NCBI GenBank assembly: GCA_024305745.1
Contig: JAHRBS010000007.1
Coordinates: 1,674,001 to 1,738,000, forward strand
Reading direction: 5' to 3'
DNA length: 64,000 nucleotides
DNA from: Polyporus tsugae
Taxonomy: Eukaryota; Basidiomycota; Agaricomycetes; Polyporales; Polyporaceae
Shown here: in pieces, positions 12,003-25,037 of the stretch
How positions within the stretch are numbered: position 1 is the first letter of the stretch
Layout of the letters: each line of letters begins with the position of its first letter
The notes under the pieces: generated by a model
Seen by the model: only the letters and a program-made list of their open reading frames with translations
Told to the model about the DNA's origin: nothing
The model's database searches: none
Position numbers and translations under genes: made by a program

Positions 12003-13213
12003 TGGACCGCCAAAATGGAGGGTTCTGCACAGATGCGGATTCGCGGAAGAGCCTCGCGCGGGGGAAGAAGGAGAGTCGTTGCCGTTGCCGAGAACCAAGT
12101 GGGCGGCGCGAGCCGGATGGACGTTATATACCGAGCCGGGGTGTGTGATCGTATAGCCGGCGTAGCCCAGCGATCGCGGATTCCGAGTCGACAGGTGCTA
12201 AGTAGGTGCAGTCAGCGACAACTGGTTACCGGTGACTGACGAGTCGAGCTCGTTCGGGCGACACGGGCTGTGAACGCGGCGACCTCTGGCCTCTCCGGGG
12301 CGGGGGGCGACGAACGAGACAGGGTGCGGTCAGCGAGAATTTATCAGCACAGCGTAGACCCTTGGACCCTTGTGGGCGACAAGTGTTAGACGTTAGACTT
12401 CCGACCGGGATCGCGATGATTGGAGGAGGGTGGGAGAGAACAACCCGCATGGACCTGAGAGGACCATTCAGAGAGCGAGACTGGGATTGACAGTTTTGAG
12501 AGGGCTAGCGGCTCAGTGCAGCGGCGCTGGTCGCGACAACGGTCGTTTGTGCCGAATCCGACGACGCCCCCACACGGGGAACCCTCGGACAGCCTCGCCG
12601 AGGGCCTCAGAGGGTTGTCAGCTTCAGCGACACCAAGGCTCACCAAGGCTGAAGCTTGAAGTGCTGCAGCGCCAAATATCCGATCGCGAACAATGTTCTC
12701 GCGATGAGGGGCGCCGTGGAGAAAACAAAGATCCACGCGCTCGTCGAAAGTCAGCGAAGCAGAAACGGCGGCGGATATACAGGGGGGCGCTGTCTCGAGG
12801 CTGTCACGCGTTGTCGAGGAGAACAAGATATCATTGACAGACAGGGGTACCGGTTAGCGTATGTAACTGCCGTTGTGTAGACCAAGGGGCGACGTTTGTC
12901 GCGTGTGCTACTGAAAGCGAGACAAGGAAAACCGGTGGTGGACGAGCGTCCGGGGTTCCATTCCATTTAGCGTATTACCTAGTTTGCACTTCGAAAACGG
13001 GAGACTACGAGAGGTAGACGAATAAGGAGGAGCTCATAAGCGTATCCAAACGAGGGTGGCGGGAGCAGGAGGAAGAGAACGAGCGACGGGTACATATGGT
13101 GCCCTTGCGAGGTCGTAAAAGGATCAAATCATTCACAGGCATGAAAAATGGGGGAGAAAAATCAAGTCCGAACATCGCAAACAGATTATTGTGTACCTAC
13201 AACAGCGTCTCCG
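12003..13213. other. Intergenic: phosphodiesterase promoter and Ede1 3' flank
   Basis: No convincing gene. A perfect 10-bp tandem repeat (CACCAAGGCT twice, 12631-12650) sits between inverted 8-mers GCTTCAGC (12621-12628) and GCTGAAGC (12648-12655). Open frames on both strands here lack family features. Confidence 0.5.
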
Positions 13214-16200
13214 TCAGCATCCGCCGGGTTCGGTAACGCTCAAGATACTGGATGAGAACGTACCTAGTAAGCTATTGAGGGCCCTCTGAACGTCGTACCC
13301 GTGCTCCTCCAGCGCAGCAACTGCTTGCGTCCTGCTGAAACCCATGCCACACAGCGTCTTTACCGCCTCCACATCGTCCTCGACCGCAGGTGTCGGGTCC
13401 TCAACGATCTGCTGCTGAGAGAGTGCCGGTACCGGCGGCGCGTCCTTTTCTTTCTTCTTTCTTCCGAACGGCAAGCGGATCTGAAAGACGCATTGGTGAA
13501 TACTTTATCAATGGGACGCATAGTGATATTGGCTTACGCTCAGTCTATTATGCCTTGTGCCAACAGGCTTCTCCTTGGTCTCGGCGGCCGTTGGTCGGGG
13601 TCTCGGCGACGAATGGCGCGGAGGGGGTGAGGCATGGCGAGGCGGCGGCGACGTGTGACGGACCGACGGCGAGGACGATCGTCTCTCACCAGGCTGCGTC
13701 GAGCTCGAACCGCGAGGGGACGCAAGAGGAGACGATGTGGGGAACGGCTGCTGAGTGGGGAATGGCTGCTCAACACCCTTCACTGGGGGCTGCTGGGCAG
13801 CCGGAGGTGGGAAGGATGACACGGTACTGAAAGAACTGTCAAGGGCGAGCACTTCGTCGTTGCCTCCGAACGCGTCCTCAAATGAGAAACCACTACCGGT
13901 GCCGTTAGCCTGAGACGAGGTGCTTGCAGCCAAGTCCGGCGCGGGGTGGGACGCAGCCCCGAACGCATCGTCAAAAGACAGCGTTTTCGCAGGTTGGGCG
14001 GGCATCGCGCTAGCAACAGGAGGGAACGTGGGGATCGCAGGGGCGGGCGCAGGCATGGGGGCTGCAGCTGGGAGTGCACTAGTTCCGAACACATCGTCGA
14101 AGCTAGTGCCCTTGGTCGGAGCAGTGGTTGGTGCGGGCGGGAACGCAACGCTCGCCTTAGAAGTGGTCGTGGAAGGCTGAGTAGGCTGGGCTACCGATGC
14201 AGCCGCAAAGTCGAAGTTGTCGTCGAACGCCGAGTCAAACCCCCCAAACCCCCCAGGGAACTGCGGCTCGGAAGCAGCGCTGTCTGCGCTGGTAAGCTTG
14301 CCTAGAGCCTGGTCGAACTCGTTAACACCTGGGGTAGCTACGCCGTTGGCCTTCGGAGTAGCGGTCTCTGGAATGGGCGCAGGGGGAGGCGACTCTTTGA
14401 ACGTGGCCGCAGTGTCAAATATGCTCTCGAAGTCGTTCGCTCCACTTGCTGTTGAAGCCAAGGGGGTTGCAGCAGATGATGCCTGCGCAGGTTGCTCGTC
14501 GGCGGCAGGGATACCGAACGAATCATCGAAAGCTGAGGTACTAGATGTTGAAGGGATGCCGTTGGTCTTCGTCTCCGTGGTCTCCGTGAGCTTTGCCTTC
14601 ACTGCAGTGAGTGGTTCGTTGTCTTCTTCGTCGCTGTCGCTGGTGGTATCGCTCTCGGACTCCTCAATCTCCTTCAGTTCGTGTGTCAGGTCCGTGTTAC
14701 CCTCATGCTCCAACGGTTTGCTACCCAAAGTCGCTGTCGAGAGATCAGTGAGGGTTGGCGCCCTCTCGTTCGCAGGAAGGTCGTCCAACGCGGGGAAGCG
14801 TGCTGACACCGTTGGCTCCTCGTCTGCGAAAGTCGTAACGGCGTGCTCTGGGACGGTAGCAGTCGTAGGAGGGGTGGTGAACAGGTCAGTCTCAGCGGGG
14901 GAGATGATGTCCTGCGACTTCGGGGAGCCGATGGTGATTGGAGAAGGAACAGACTGCCTGGGGGTGCTCGGTTCGTGGGTCTCAATCTGAGAAGGCTCTG
15001 CCGGTGCTTCAAACGGCTGGTTGAACCCGAAGGGATCCTCTTCGGCAGGTTGTTCCTGAGCAGCCGGTGCGGTCGGTGGTGTTGGGATGGTGGAAGCTGC
15101 GACGAATGGAAGGAAGGGTGACTCAGGGCGTGGGGTACCGGACATGGCCAACCTCTCAAATGGATTGGTGCTCTTAGTAGCAGGGGGCGAGATGTCGGGA
15201 GAGGTCGCCTTCGAGATGGGCAGCGGTTGCGCAACTGCGAAGGCCAGATCAGGGGTAGCCGCGACTGAGCTATGTCCGTTGGTGAGTGCTGCAGGAGTCT
15301 CCTTGTTGAGCTCGGCCTCCGCGGCTCCGCGCTCCCTAGTAATACCCTGTAGCTCCGCCGTCGCTTCCTCGAGCTCCTTGTCGAACTTTGCCTTCTCCGC
15401 CTCCCTCGTCGCAAGCTGTTTCTTGGCGATAGCCAACAAACCCTTCTGCTGCTTAGCCTCCTTCCGGAGCTTCTCCAGCTCGGCCTTCGTGCTCTCGATC
15501 AAGGTGCCAGTCTCTGTCATCTTGCGTTGCAGGTCGCGGACTTCCTCCCTCTCGCGCATGAGCGCGCCTTCAATCTCAGCTTTCTCGACTTTGGTGGCGC
15601 TAAGGTCGCTCTCCGCGTGAATCAATTCTTCGCGTGTCTTCTGAATGTCTGCCGCCTGGATCGCATAACGCTCTTTGAGGGTGCTGAGCAACTTCGTCTC
15701 GGTGTCATATGAAGCTTTCGCGGATGACAGCTGGGTCTGCAAGCCCGAGAGAAGAGCCGCCTGCTCCGTCAACAGACGCTCAAGGGAGGCCCTTTCGTTC
15801 TGCGCGGTCTCAAGCGAACGGGTAGTAGAACCAAGTTGGTTCTTAACATTGCCGATCTCCGCAGATTGATCATGGAGTGCAGCGGAGGTCGTATGAGGTT
15901 CGTCGTCGTCACCAAGCAGGTCCCTGGCCACAACTGGGGCAATATTGTGAACACCATGAACATACGTCAAATGACGATCTAACGCACCAGCACTCGCACC
16001 AAACGGACTGCTTCCAAACGGATCGGAAATAACGGCAGGTTGAGCACGGGGAGGCGGCGACATAGCGGGAGTTGGACGATTCGACAATGTTCCCGTAGTC
16101 TGCATCTGCAACATCGACCCGGTGGACTGGGCCTGCAAAATTGGCCCTGTGGACTGAGGTTGCATGATTGAAGGGTGCGTGGGCACGGTCGCGGAGGGAG

Positions 16201-17702
16201 GTGGAGAGTCATCCCAGAGCAGATCCTTGATAGCTTCTGGGACAGCAGGTTGCGCAGCGCCGGCACCAACCGAGCCACGCATGTATGGAGGGATGAGCGA
16301 CGTAGGAATGGCGGTCGGTATCTCCTTGCCAGCGAGCCTGCTCTGGATCAGGTGCATGGCGACCGCAAACCCATCCCGGGTGAGACAGCCATCGTTGTTC
16401 AGGTCCGCAAGATCCCTAATAATGTTTCAGCCAATTACAGGTCACAACAACCAGATAGAGCGTACCAGACTTGAGCAAGCACCTCCTCAGGCAACTTGGA
16501 TTGTAGCATGAATGGCACCGCAACATCTCCTTCAATAAAGCCCCTCTTTTGCGGGTCTAGGCCATCAAAAAGACGGTCCGAACCAGCCTTCTCCTGCGGC
16601 GTGACGTCCCACTGCGCGCCAGTTGTTTGCTGCTGAATGAACGGAGAGCCCGTGGATAAGGCAGACCGCGCAGGTAGTGGTGGAGCGGCAGTCGACCTGA
16701 GGGGACCAGTAGTCTGCGGTTGTATTGACGAGAGCGTCTGGCCAGTCATTTGCGGCTGGATTTGCGAAAGCGCCTGCCCCGTGTACTGTGGCTGAAGGGA
16801 ACGACTGGTAAAGCTACCAGTAAAGGATGGACTGGTGTGGCCACTGTCGCCAGTTGCTTGAGGAACGATGCCGTTCTGTGCCTGATCGTAGAGGAATGGT
16901 GGGAGCGTGGGGGGGATAGTCTGAAGTTGGCCCGACATCGACGCTTGGATGAGGTACATGGCAATTGTGAAATCGGTCGCGTCCAAAGATCCGCGGTTCT
17001 TCGTGTCAGCGAGCGTCCTACGCGGAGCTATTAGCATGGTTAACACAAGCGCTTTCAAAAGTGACGTACCATATCTGTGAGAGCTTCTCGACGGGTAGTT
17101 TAGACTTGACGAAAACATCTCGTGCCTTCTCACCTGGAAACGAGCGTTGGTGCGGCGGGAGCATGCAAGATGATATTGCACTCACCGCTTAGCAGACCGT
17201 TATTGGGATGGCAGCCGAGGAACAGCTTCAGGAACTTGGCCTTGTCCTGAGGAGTAAGTGGGGGGAAACCGGACGCTGCAGGCGGCGGAGATTTGGCGGG
17301 AGTGACACCGAAACTCGACGGCACAGCTACGGGTGGCAGACCCTCAATGTTGGGTAATGGGCCGGCTGTTCGAGTAGTAAGGTAGGCATGCGCAATCATT
17401 CCAAGACCATGACGGGGAAGGTGCTCACGTTTGGATATTAATGCGTCTGAGATATTCTCGCCGCGCTGCGCGTGCCCTAGCAGGCGGACCGCGATACCGA
17501 CTCCTTTACGAGTGAGCACGCCATTGTTGTCCTCGTCTGCGACGTTCCAAATCTCGGCGAGCACAGTCGGGGAGAGCTTCGAACCGCTGAATATCTTGAC
17601 GGCCGCATCTCCAGTAATGACGCCAATCTTCTGGGTGTCGGCCTGGACAAATATGTGATTGATGAGCGCGACCTCTGCCGGTGTGGGGGTGAACTTGGAC
17701 AT
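13214..17702 (-). CDS. EDE1: Ede1/Eps15-like endocytic scaffold: 3 EH, coiled coil, UBA
   Basis: Predicted about 1404 aa. Exons: 17429-17702, 17186-17365, 17070-17133, 16466-17017, 13538-16415, 13214-13480. Three EH domains lie near residues 8-91, 125-200 and 311-390 (LAEIWNVADEDNNG, LSQIW, LAQVW). A Gln/Thr/Gly-rich linker follows, then a coiled coil of about 190 residues (about 540-735). A long disordered region carries DPF/FDDxFG-type motifs such as SDPFGSSPFG and SFEDAFGG. The C-terminal UBA is at about 1350-1385 (TLCGMGFSRTQAVAALEEHG). Ede1 is an early endocytic patch organiser that binds NPF proteins, adaptors and ubiquitin. The C-terminal end is uncertain: a GTACGT donor inside LLG|T could splice to an acceptor at 13197-13198 and end at 13186 instead. 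An ATG six bases upstream (17708) is an alternative start. Confidence 0.9.
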
Positions 17703-18732
17703 GGGCAATAAGTTAGAGCTAGCGCATGCGTTGGCCAGAGAAGTGAGCTTGTGCGTCCGAGTCCAAGCTGACGTCCATCAGCGTCTCCTCCCTCAGCCCC
17801 AGCCATCGTGGGAACCCCGAGTCCCGACAGGCGCCCGACCCGCCGACCCCGGCACCGCGACTGACAATGACATACATAGAGCTCATTACTATGCATACGT
17901 AGTGTCGACCATGATGCATCATGCATGAGCCCGGGCTTGCAAGGCCGACCGAATTGGCCATGAAGGATTCACGCTTTATGTGCTATTTGATCGCAGTACT
18001 TGCATCCGATTTAAGCCGATGAGTTGAGCACGAGGTTTCAGGTGACAAACGTGTTTGGGGATGGAGAATGCAGAGACTGGAGAGGATGCATCTCGAAGGA
18101 TGCTATTGACAACGACGACGTCGGTGTCACCCTGACGACTACTCCTACGCACAACAGCGTGCAAATATAATACGCAATGCATAGGCCTTCAGCCCTGAGC
18201 AATCGGGTGCGCATGTGAGACTACATGGTGGGACTATAGCTATCTAACTCGAGAACCTACCTAACTACCTACTGTGGTATGCAGATGTGATGCGATGCAA
18301 CTATGGAATGTTTGGCCTTCAGCCAAGATGATCAGACTACGATGGAAGACTGTCCCCTGATGCGAGCAGATAGCGTATTGTGAAGTTTGAACAAACAACC
18401 CAGAGACGGGAATGAGAGAGAGAGTCGATGAAAACGACAGGGGACAACTTCGACGATACGGAACACATGTTGGTAGTGAGAGAGAAAGATGGGTAACGCG
18501 CGATAAACGATGGGGATTATACTGTAACGGATGGAGTGGAGTCAACAACTAGAACAACAAAACTGGGCACAAGACGGCAGACTATGTATACGTTATATGA
18601 TGTGTGTGCGGCGTGCGAATGTGTGATGTGACTGTCCTTGCAAGAAGAGGAGCGAGGGTGAGACAATAACATAGAATCAAAATCAAGGGTCGGAGTAGAA
18701 CTTGGTGCGCATGAGCGACGGTGTCCGGTGGA
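17703..18732. other. Intergenic: Ede1 promoter and nucleoporin 3' flank
   Basis: No gene seen. It contains short GA-rich runs near 18410-18425 and AT-rich stretches consistent with UTR and promoter sequence. Confidence 0.5.
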
Positions 18733-21700
18733 CTACCGCGGTCTTCCACCCCGAGTACGGTTCGGAAGCTTCTTGAACTGCCTGGCGCCAGTTGCTCCTT
18801 GCTGAGGCGCGGCAGACCCAATCGTGAATCCCATTCCTCCCCCCGGCGTGGGCAACGATGGCGCAACACCAAAGGGCGAGGACGGAGCTTGGCTAGCGGA
18901 GCTTGGTGCCCCGAAGGTGAAAGTAGGACCACCCGACGAGCCAGGAGGCTGCGGGAGCCCAGTGTTGCCGTTGGCAGGAGACGCGGGCTGGCTGCTGAAC
19001 GCAAACGGGTTCGACGGCGCAGTCGCGGAGGTAGGCGTGACCCCAAAGCCGAAAGGACTAGACGACGGTTGACCGAACGTCGAGGGACTCGCTGGTTGTG
19101 AACCGATGCCGGTCGCCTGCTGGCCAAACCCGCCAGTTGCAACGCCGCCAGGAGCGCCGAAGTTGAATGGCGAAGTGGTCGTGGTGGGAGTGCTTGCAGC
19201 CTGACCAAACGGTGCGGAGGAGCCGAACGGTGCGGGAGAGACGGGCGACTGCACGCTTTCTGCGGGCTTTGATCCAAATGCAAATGGAGACGAGGAGGCG
19301 CTCTGGCCAAAACCTCCGAACGTCGAAACGGGCTTGATCTCCGGCTTGATCTCAGTCTTGTTGCCGAACGCGAAGGGGCCGGTCGAAGGTTGACTCGGCT
19401 GCCCGAACGGCGAAGAGGTTGCAGCATTCGAGCCAAAAGTGAATCCTGTAGACAACTTCGACTCGCCATTGATATCCATGCCACCGCCACGAGTCGGGCT
19501 CTCTTCCATACGCATCTCCTGCTCCTTTTGCGGCGGGGTGATCGGGCGCGTAGGGGCGGACGAGCCGAAAGTAAACGGCTTTGACACATCGGCGCCGTTG
19601 CTACCAGACGATGGACCTCCAAACAGCGTGGTGGGCGCGGAAACAACAGGCGTAGTCGACGCTCCAAAGCTGAACGCAGGTTTGTTGTCAACCGGCGTAG
19701 TCACAGGGGGTGTAGCTGGTGCAACGCCAAACGAAAACCGTGCCTTCGCAGGCGTTGCGGGGGACGCGGCCGATGGTGCAGTCGAGGCAAAGGTGAACCC
19801 ACCAGTGCTCCCAGTAGATGTGGATGGGAAAAGTGACTTGGGCGCTTCAACAGCAGCAGCAGGCGTAGACGGAGAAGGCGTTCCAAAGGAGAAGGCTGGC
19901 ATGGGAGCCTCGGTAACAACGCTGGTCTGGCTAGCGCCGAAAGGTGAAGAAGATGACGCCAGAGGAGGTCCGAAAAGCGACGACTTCGCAGGCTCGCTGG
20001 CACCAAACAGCGGTTTAGCCTCCAGAGCCTTCGCAGCTTCAGGCTTGGGCTGACCAAACGTGAACGGAGTTGGGGAAGGGATCGTAGCTGAAGCAGTTGT
20101 GGTCGAAGGCTTAGGGAGAGGCCTGCCGAAACTAAACGGCAGACTGGCTGGCGCAGTGCTTGTCTCAGCTGCCTTACTCGCCGGGGCACCGAAGGAGAAC
20201 GGTGAGCCTGCAGGGGTCGGCGCCTTCGCCTCCGGTGCAGCATCCTTGGCAGGAGCTGGGATGGAGAAGAGGGAAGGGGTAGGTTGAGTTGCCACAGCAT
20301 CCTTAGGCTGTCCGATGGATGCGAACGAGAAACCGGAGGATGTAGTCGGCATGCTAGCGGCAGACACGGGCGCGGGAGTGGATACAGGTGCACCGAACGA
20401 GAACGCGGGAGGCGTCACAGGCTTGGGAGCCTCCGTGGTAGTGGTTGCGGGAGTCTCCTTGGGAGCAGCCGAGGATGCAAAGGAAGGAAGGCCACCGAAG
20501 AGAGAGGGCGGGGCCGCAGGCTTCGCCTCTTCCTTGGACTCTGCTACAGGAGCAGGGGAGGGAGCAGGGGGTGCAATCGTGACACCTGGCTTAGAGAACA
20601 CCGACGAGTTCGCAAAGAAGTTGGGAACAGATGTCGGCGCAGTCGAGCTGGTCGTAGTGGCACTGGCAGCATCCGCCGCAGGCTTTGCAGGAGCGGGGCT
20701 CGGGGGTATGAACGAAATCGACGGTACCGAAGGAACCGATGGGACGGTCTTGGCCGGAGTTGCAGGCGTGGGCTCAGGAGACTTCGTTGTGAGAGTCTCA
20801 GTAGTGGCTTGGGCCGATTCAAGGGCAGGCGGAGGCGTCTTCGGCGGCTGGGCAAAAGAGAAGGGCGGCGCGAGACCGGAGGCAGCAGCAGTCGGTGCGG
20901 CACTAGACTTCGCGAAAGAGAAAGGAAGGGCGGAAATCGGTGGCTCCTTGGCGTTGCTAGAGTCATGCAGAACTGGCGCCGTCTGTATAGCAGTCAGCAT
21001 CCCAGTTGGCTCGCATTTATTAACCACAACACCAAACGGCACACGGATACTCACATTCTGCGCAAATGTGAAGCCCTTAGGGCTCTCGAAGAGTGTAGGG
21101 AGCTTCTTGGGCTCCTCTTCGCGAGACTCCTCGTTTGCTTCTTCTCCTTCGTCTTCGTCAAACGCAGCAGAGAACCGATTCTTCGCCTTCGATACAGGGC
21201 GTGCGATATGGTTGCGTGAAGTGCGCGTCCGTCCGACACGCAGTGAAGACTGCTCACGACCGCCAACGGGTCGAGAAGACGACGCTGGCACCGCAGGCGG
21301 CGACGGGAGCCTAGGTGTCCCCTTCGGAGCTTCGAATGTACCTTTCTCACTGACCAGCTGCGCCACTTCGTCTTGGTCTTCTTCGATTGCATATTCGCGC
21401 TCCCTCTCAAGCTCTACCTGCTCTTCCCGCTTACGGCGCGCAAGCATCTTCTTCATACCTCCCCTGCCTGCGTAAGGCTTGGGTGCCACCACCTCTTCGA
21501 CTTTCTCCTTCTTCTTACCCTTCTTCTCAGCTGTGCCGAGGCGTGGCTTGCGCGCCCGGTCACTGTCAGAGCGCATCAGAACGGGCGCATGCGACTTCTT
21601 TGGCTTGAACATGTCCGGAGGTGCCGCCCCATGGAGACGAGATGGCAACAGCGGGGTCTTGTACACGTCCAAATCAATGAGAGCCTTCTCTGCAGCATTG

Positions 21701-22757
21701 AGTGGCATGGCATATGCTACGGGTATTTCCGTTAACGGCTGTGGCGGTGGTGTGCGGTAATGACGAGACGTACGAGAAGAGTCGCTCTCAGCGATAGTAC
21801 CCGGACGAGCGCCGAGGAAGAGTCCACTGTGGTGGCGCATGGGCGATCGACTCTGCGGAGAACGGTTAGATCTGATAAGCCGACCACAATGTGTTTTTCA
21901 CGCACAATTCGTCCCTTGGCCTCAGCGAGGGAACCAAGCGTAGTAAATTCTTGTCCTGCCTGACCTTGGGCCGTCAGCGGAGGAGCTTTGACGAACTGAG
22001 GTTTAGACATAAGCGCCACCAACGGCGGGGGCTCCGACGCATCTCGCTCCTTGTGGCGAACGTGAGGACCGAATGTCTGGCCTATCGGCTGAGGGGTAAG
22101 AGAACTCCTAGGGCGAAGCTGGAAGGGATCACGACGAGAAGGGGACATGGTAACATCACGCGTGGCGGACCCAGGTTGACCGTCCTCCATGGAGACGTCG
22201 CGAGAGAGCGATAACGCACGAAACTGGGGAGGATCCATCGACTGGGTCCGCAGCACGGTGGTTAGTTGACCGGTGGCCAGGATCCCTGCAGGGGAGGCCG
22301 TCCGACGAGCAGGATGGGCGCCTTGGACAGCGGGGATGGATAAGGGGGCGACCATCGACGAGGAGCGACCATGACCGGCTTGGGCACCAGAGCGGTGACG
22401 GACTCCGATCGTCTTGGAGAAGAGATTTTCGGGCACATCGAGGTAGCTTTGGGTAGTGGGCCTCGCGAACTGCGGCAGAGGCGCGGGGGGTTCGGGGCTG
22501 TCGACCCTCTTCCGCTTCGCGCTGGGCTGATCCTCGTGGTAGGTACCTTCATCCTCGAGGATGGCGTTGGTGGTGCGACCCCGCTTGCCCGATAGGTTTC
22601 CCTGGTCGTCGTAGGAGGTGAACCAGGCAAGAGGCGCGGAGACGATGTTTTTGAGAGCCCCGATTAGAGACCCAGAGCGAACCAACTGACCGCGGGGAGG
22701 GCGGCGACGACCATGTTGAGCACGGGGAGAGTCTCTAGAGAGGAGGTATGGGGGCAT
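18733..22757 (-). CDS. FG-repeat nucleoporin, Nup1/Nup60/Nup124 type
   Basis: Predicted 1299 aa. Exons: 21906-22757, 21055-21852, 18733-20982. Near the N-terminus, GSLIGALKNIVSAPLAWF (about residues 29-46) looks like the amphipathic membrane-binding helix of basket nucleoporins. A basic region with KRKRVDSPEP follows. The MFKPKKSHAP block comes next, then dozens of FSFG, FTFG and FGxP repeats through the C-terminal two thirds. The chain ends in a basic RTRGGRPR tail. Such proteins line the nuclear face of the pore and bind karyopherins. The second intron (20983-21054) is 72 nt, in frame and free of stops. A naive ORF reads through it, but the GTGAGT donor and CTGAC branch argue for splicing. 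The gene shares a 275-bp promoter with gamma-tubulin. Confidence 0.88.
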
Positions 22758-23032
22758 CGAGCCAGTGGCGGATGCGAGACAAGGGCGAGCAAAGACAAGC
22801 TGCCCTGCACCAGAGCGCTGTGGCCAAGCACAGATGAGCCCTCTGAGTCTGAGTCGCCCCCGGCTCCGTGCGTCACGAATTCGTCACGCGTGACCACTGC
22901 GTCACTCACACGATCTGTGACTGTCGCGACGCGTTGTTCTTGTTGGGCCCGCGGCGTTGTCTGAACCACCGACCTCTGCTTTGTTCTTTTGTCGTCTCTC
23001 TGTTCTCGTGGCCTCCTGCTGTCGTGCAGAAC
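22758..23032. promoter_or_regulatory. Bidirectional promoter, nucleoporin / gamma-tubulin
   Basis: 275 bp between divergent start codons. It contains repeated GTCACG/CGTGAC-like motifs (around 22868-22900) of unknown meaning. Confidence 0.5.
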
Positions 23033-25037
23033 ATGCCCCGCGAAATCGTCACGGTCCAGCTGGGCCAGTGCGGCAACCAAAGTGCGGATTCCACCAGTCA
23101 CGCTACACCAGGCTGACGCGCATTCTAAGTGGGTTCCGTATACTGGCAGAGGCTATGTGCTGAGCACGGCATTAACAAGGAGGGGATTCTCGAAGATTGG
23201 GCCACAGAGGGCGGCGATCGGAAAGATGTGTTTTTCTACCAGGCAGACGACGAGCACTACATTCCTCGAGCTATTCTAGTCGACCTTGAGCCGAGAGTAT
23301 GTATATCAGTCAGCGCGTCTCGGAGATTTGACATGGACGTACTCTTTCCAAAAGGTCATCAATGGGATCCTTTCATCCCCATATGCGAATCTCTACAATC
23401 CAGAGAACATATTTCTCTCCAAAGATGGTGGAGGTGCAGGAAACAACTGGGCTCAAGGATACTCCGCCGGTGAGCGAATATACGAGGAGGTCATGGAGAT
23501 GATCGACAGAGAGGCAGAGGGAAGCGATTCACTGGAGGTGCGGTTTATGTCCCTGGCGCTCAGAGGGTAGTGGTGACTCTAATAACTCATCGCAGGGGTT
23601 CATGCTCATGCACTCAATAGCGGGAGGCACAGGGTCGGGTGTTGGCTCTTTCCTGCTTGAGCGGCTGAACGACAAATTTCCGAAGAAACTCATTCAAACC
23701 TACTCGGTCTTCCCCAACGCGCAAGAGGGTGACGTTGTCGTGCAACCATACAATGCCCTCTTGACCTTGAAGCGACTCACGAATCACGCCGACTCTGTGG
23801 TCGTCTTGGATAACGGTGCACTGACACGCCTATCTGCCGATCGACTTCACGTTCAAACGCCAAGCTTTGACCAAACAAATCAATTGGTGAGAATTAAAGA
23901 TCAGTTTCACAAAGTTGAAATTAGTTTCACGAAACGAGGACCCAGGTCGCGACTGTGATGGCAGCCAGTACCCAGACACTACGATACCCCGGTTACATGA
24001 ACAACGACCTCGTTGGAATCATCGCGTCCCTCATCCCCACACCAAGATGTCACTTCCTGATGACATCATACACACCTTTCACCAGCGACCAAATTGACAA
24101 GGTTCGCGCGCATACATCATGGTATACATGCCACGGCGCTGAGAGTGTCTACAGGCAAAGCCAATCCGCCGCACAACAGTCCTCGACGTCATGCGCCGCC
24201 TATTACAGCCCAAAAATATGCTGGTCTCAACGACGCCCAGCAAGACTGCCTGTTACATCTCCATCCTGAATATCATCCAGGGCGATGTCGACCCAACAGA
24301 TGTGTGTACACACAGGTATGCGCGACCATCTGAAACAGCCCGCTCACACTGCCGCACCGCCATCAGGTCCACCAATCCCTCTTGCGGATCCGGGAGCGAC
24401 AGCTGGCGAATTTCATCCCTTGGGGCCCCGCGTCGATCCAAGTCGCCCTCACGCGCAGGTCGCCGTACGTCCAGACGAACCACCGCGTCAGCGGGCTCAT
24501 GCTCGCCAACCACACGAGCGTTGCATCGGTGCGTCACGTCACTGCGCACCCTCCTTCCTTGCCTCCACGTTCAAGTCCCTATGCTCACCTGATCGACGTC
24601 GACGGCGCGACAGCTCTTCAAACGGCTGATAGACCAGTTCGACCGGCTGCGGCGCCGCAACGCGTTCGTCGAGCAGTACAAGAAGGAAAAGATATTCCAA
24701 GACGGGCTCGAGGAGTTCGACGATGCGCGGTACGCCCACACTTCCCCCATTTACTTCACACCTTCGTAATTCTGTGCCTGAACTGATTTCCTTTCCTTCT
24801 TGCTCTTTGCTCAGTGCCACAGCCGAGGAGCTACTCAAAGAGTACAAAGCGTGCGAGAGCCCGGACTACATCACATATGTACGCGCGTTTGTTCCATTTC
24901 GTCTCCTGCAATCTCGCTGCCAGTCCCCGCCATGCTTGGTGGTGTGGACGGCGGCCAAACCTTTTCCGGGACGTGCTAACTCATTTGTTTTTCGTCCTTA
25001 CGAACAGGGATCCGGAGACGCAGACCAGCCGGCATGA
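23033..25037 (+). CDS. Gamma-tubulin
   Basis: Predicted 454 aa, 10 exons: 23033-23081, 23130-23296, 23355-23537, 23596-23886, 23946-24101, 24155-24301, 24367-24528, 24614-24729, 24815-24878, 25008-25037. It starts [16 protein letters not shown]. The GTP-binding tubulin loop is GGTGSGVGS (exon 4). Gamma-type blocks are [43 protein letters not shown] and ESPDYITY. Gamma-tubulin nucleates microtubules at spindle pole bodies within the gamma-tubulin complex. Two donors are atypical (GTTCGC after exon 5, GTGTGT after exon 6), but the conserved sequence fixes both. The last exon is only 30 nt. Confidence 0.95.

Noticed and set aside
12386..12837. Overlapping 135-146 codon frames on both strands
   Set aside because: Neither resembles a family. 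GC-rich non-coding DNA can give frames this long by chance.
14217..14990. 257-codon plus-strand frame inside the Ede1-like gene
   Set aside because: Antisense of a disordered Pro/Ser/Thr-rich exon; composition (Ser/Val/Gly runs) is explained by the sense codons.
20315..21475. 386-codon open frame on the plus strand inside the nucleoporin gene
   Set aside because: Shadow of the Ser/Thr/Ala/Pro-rich FG-repeat coding strand; low-complexity reverse complements rarely hit stops. No motif, start context or introns.
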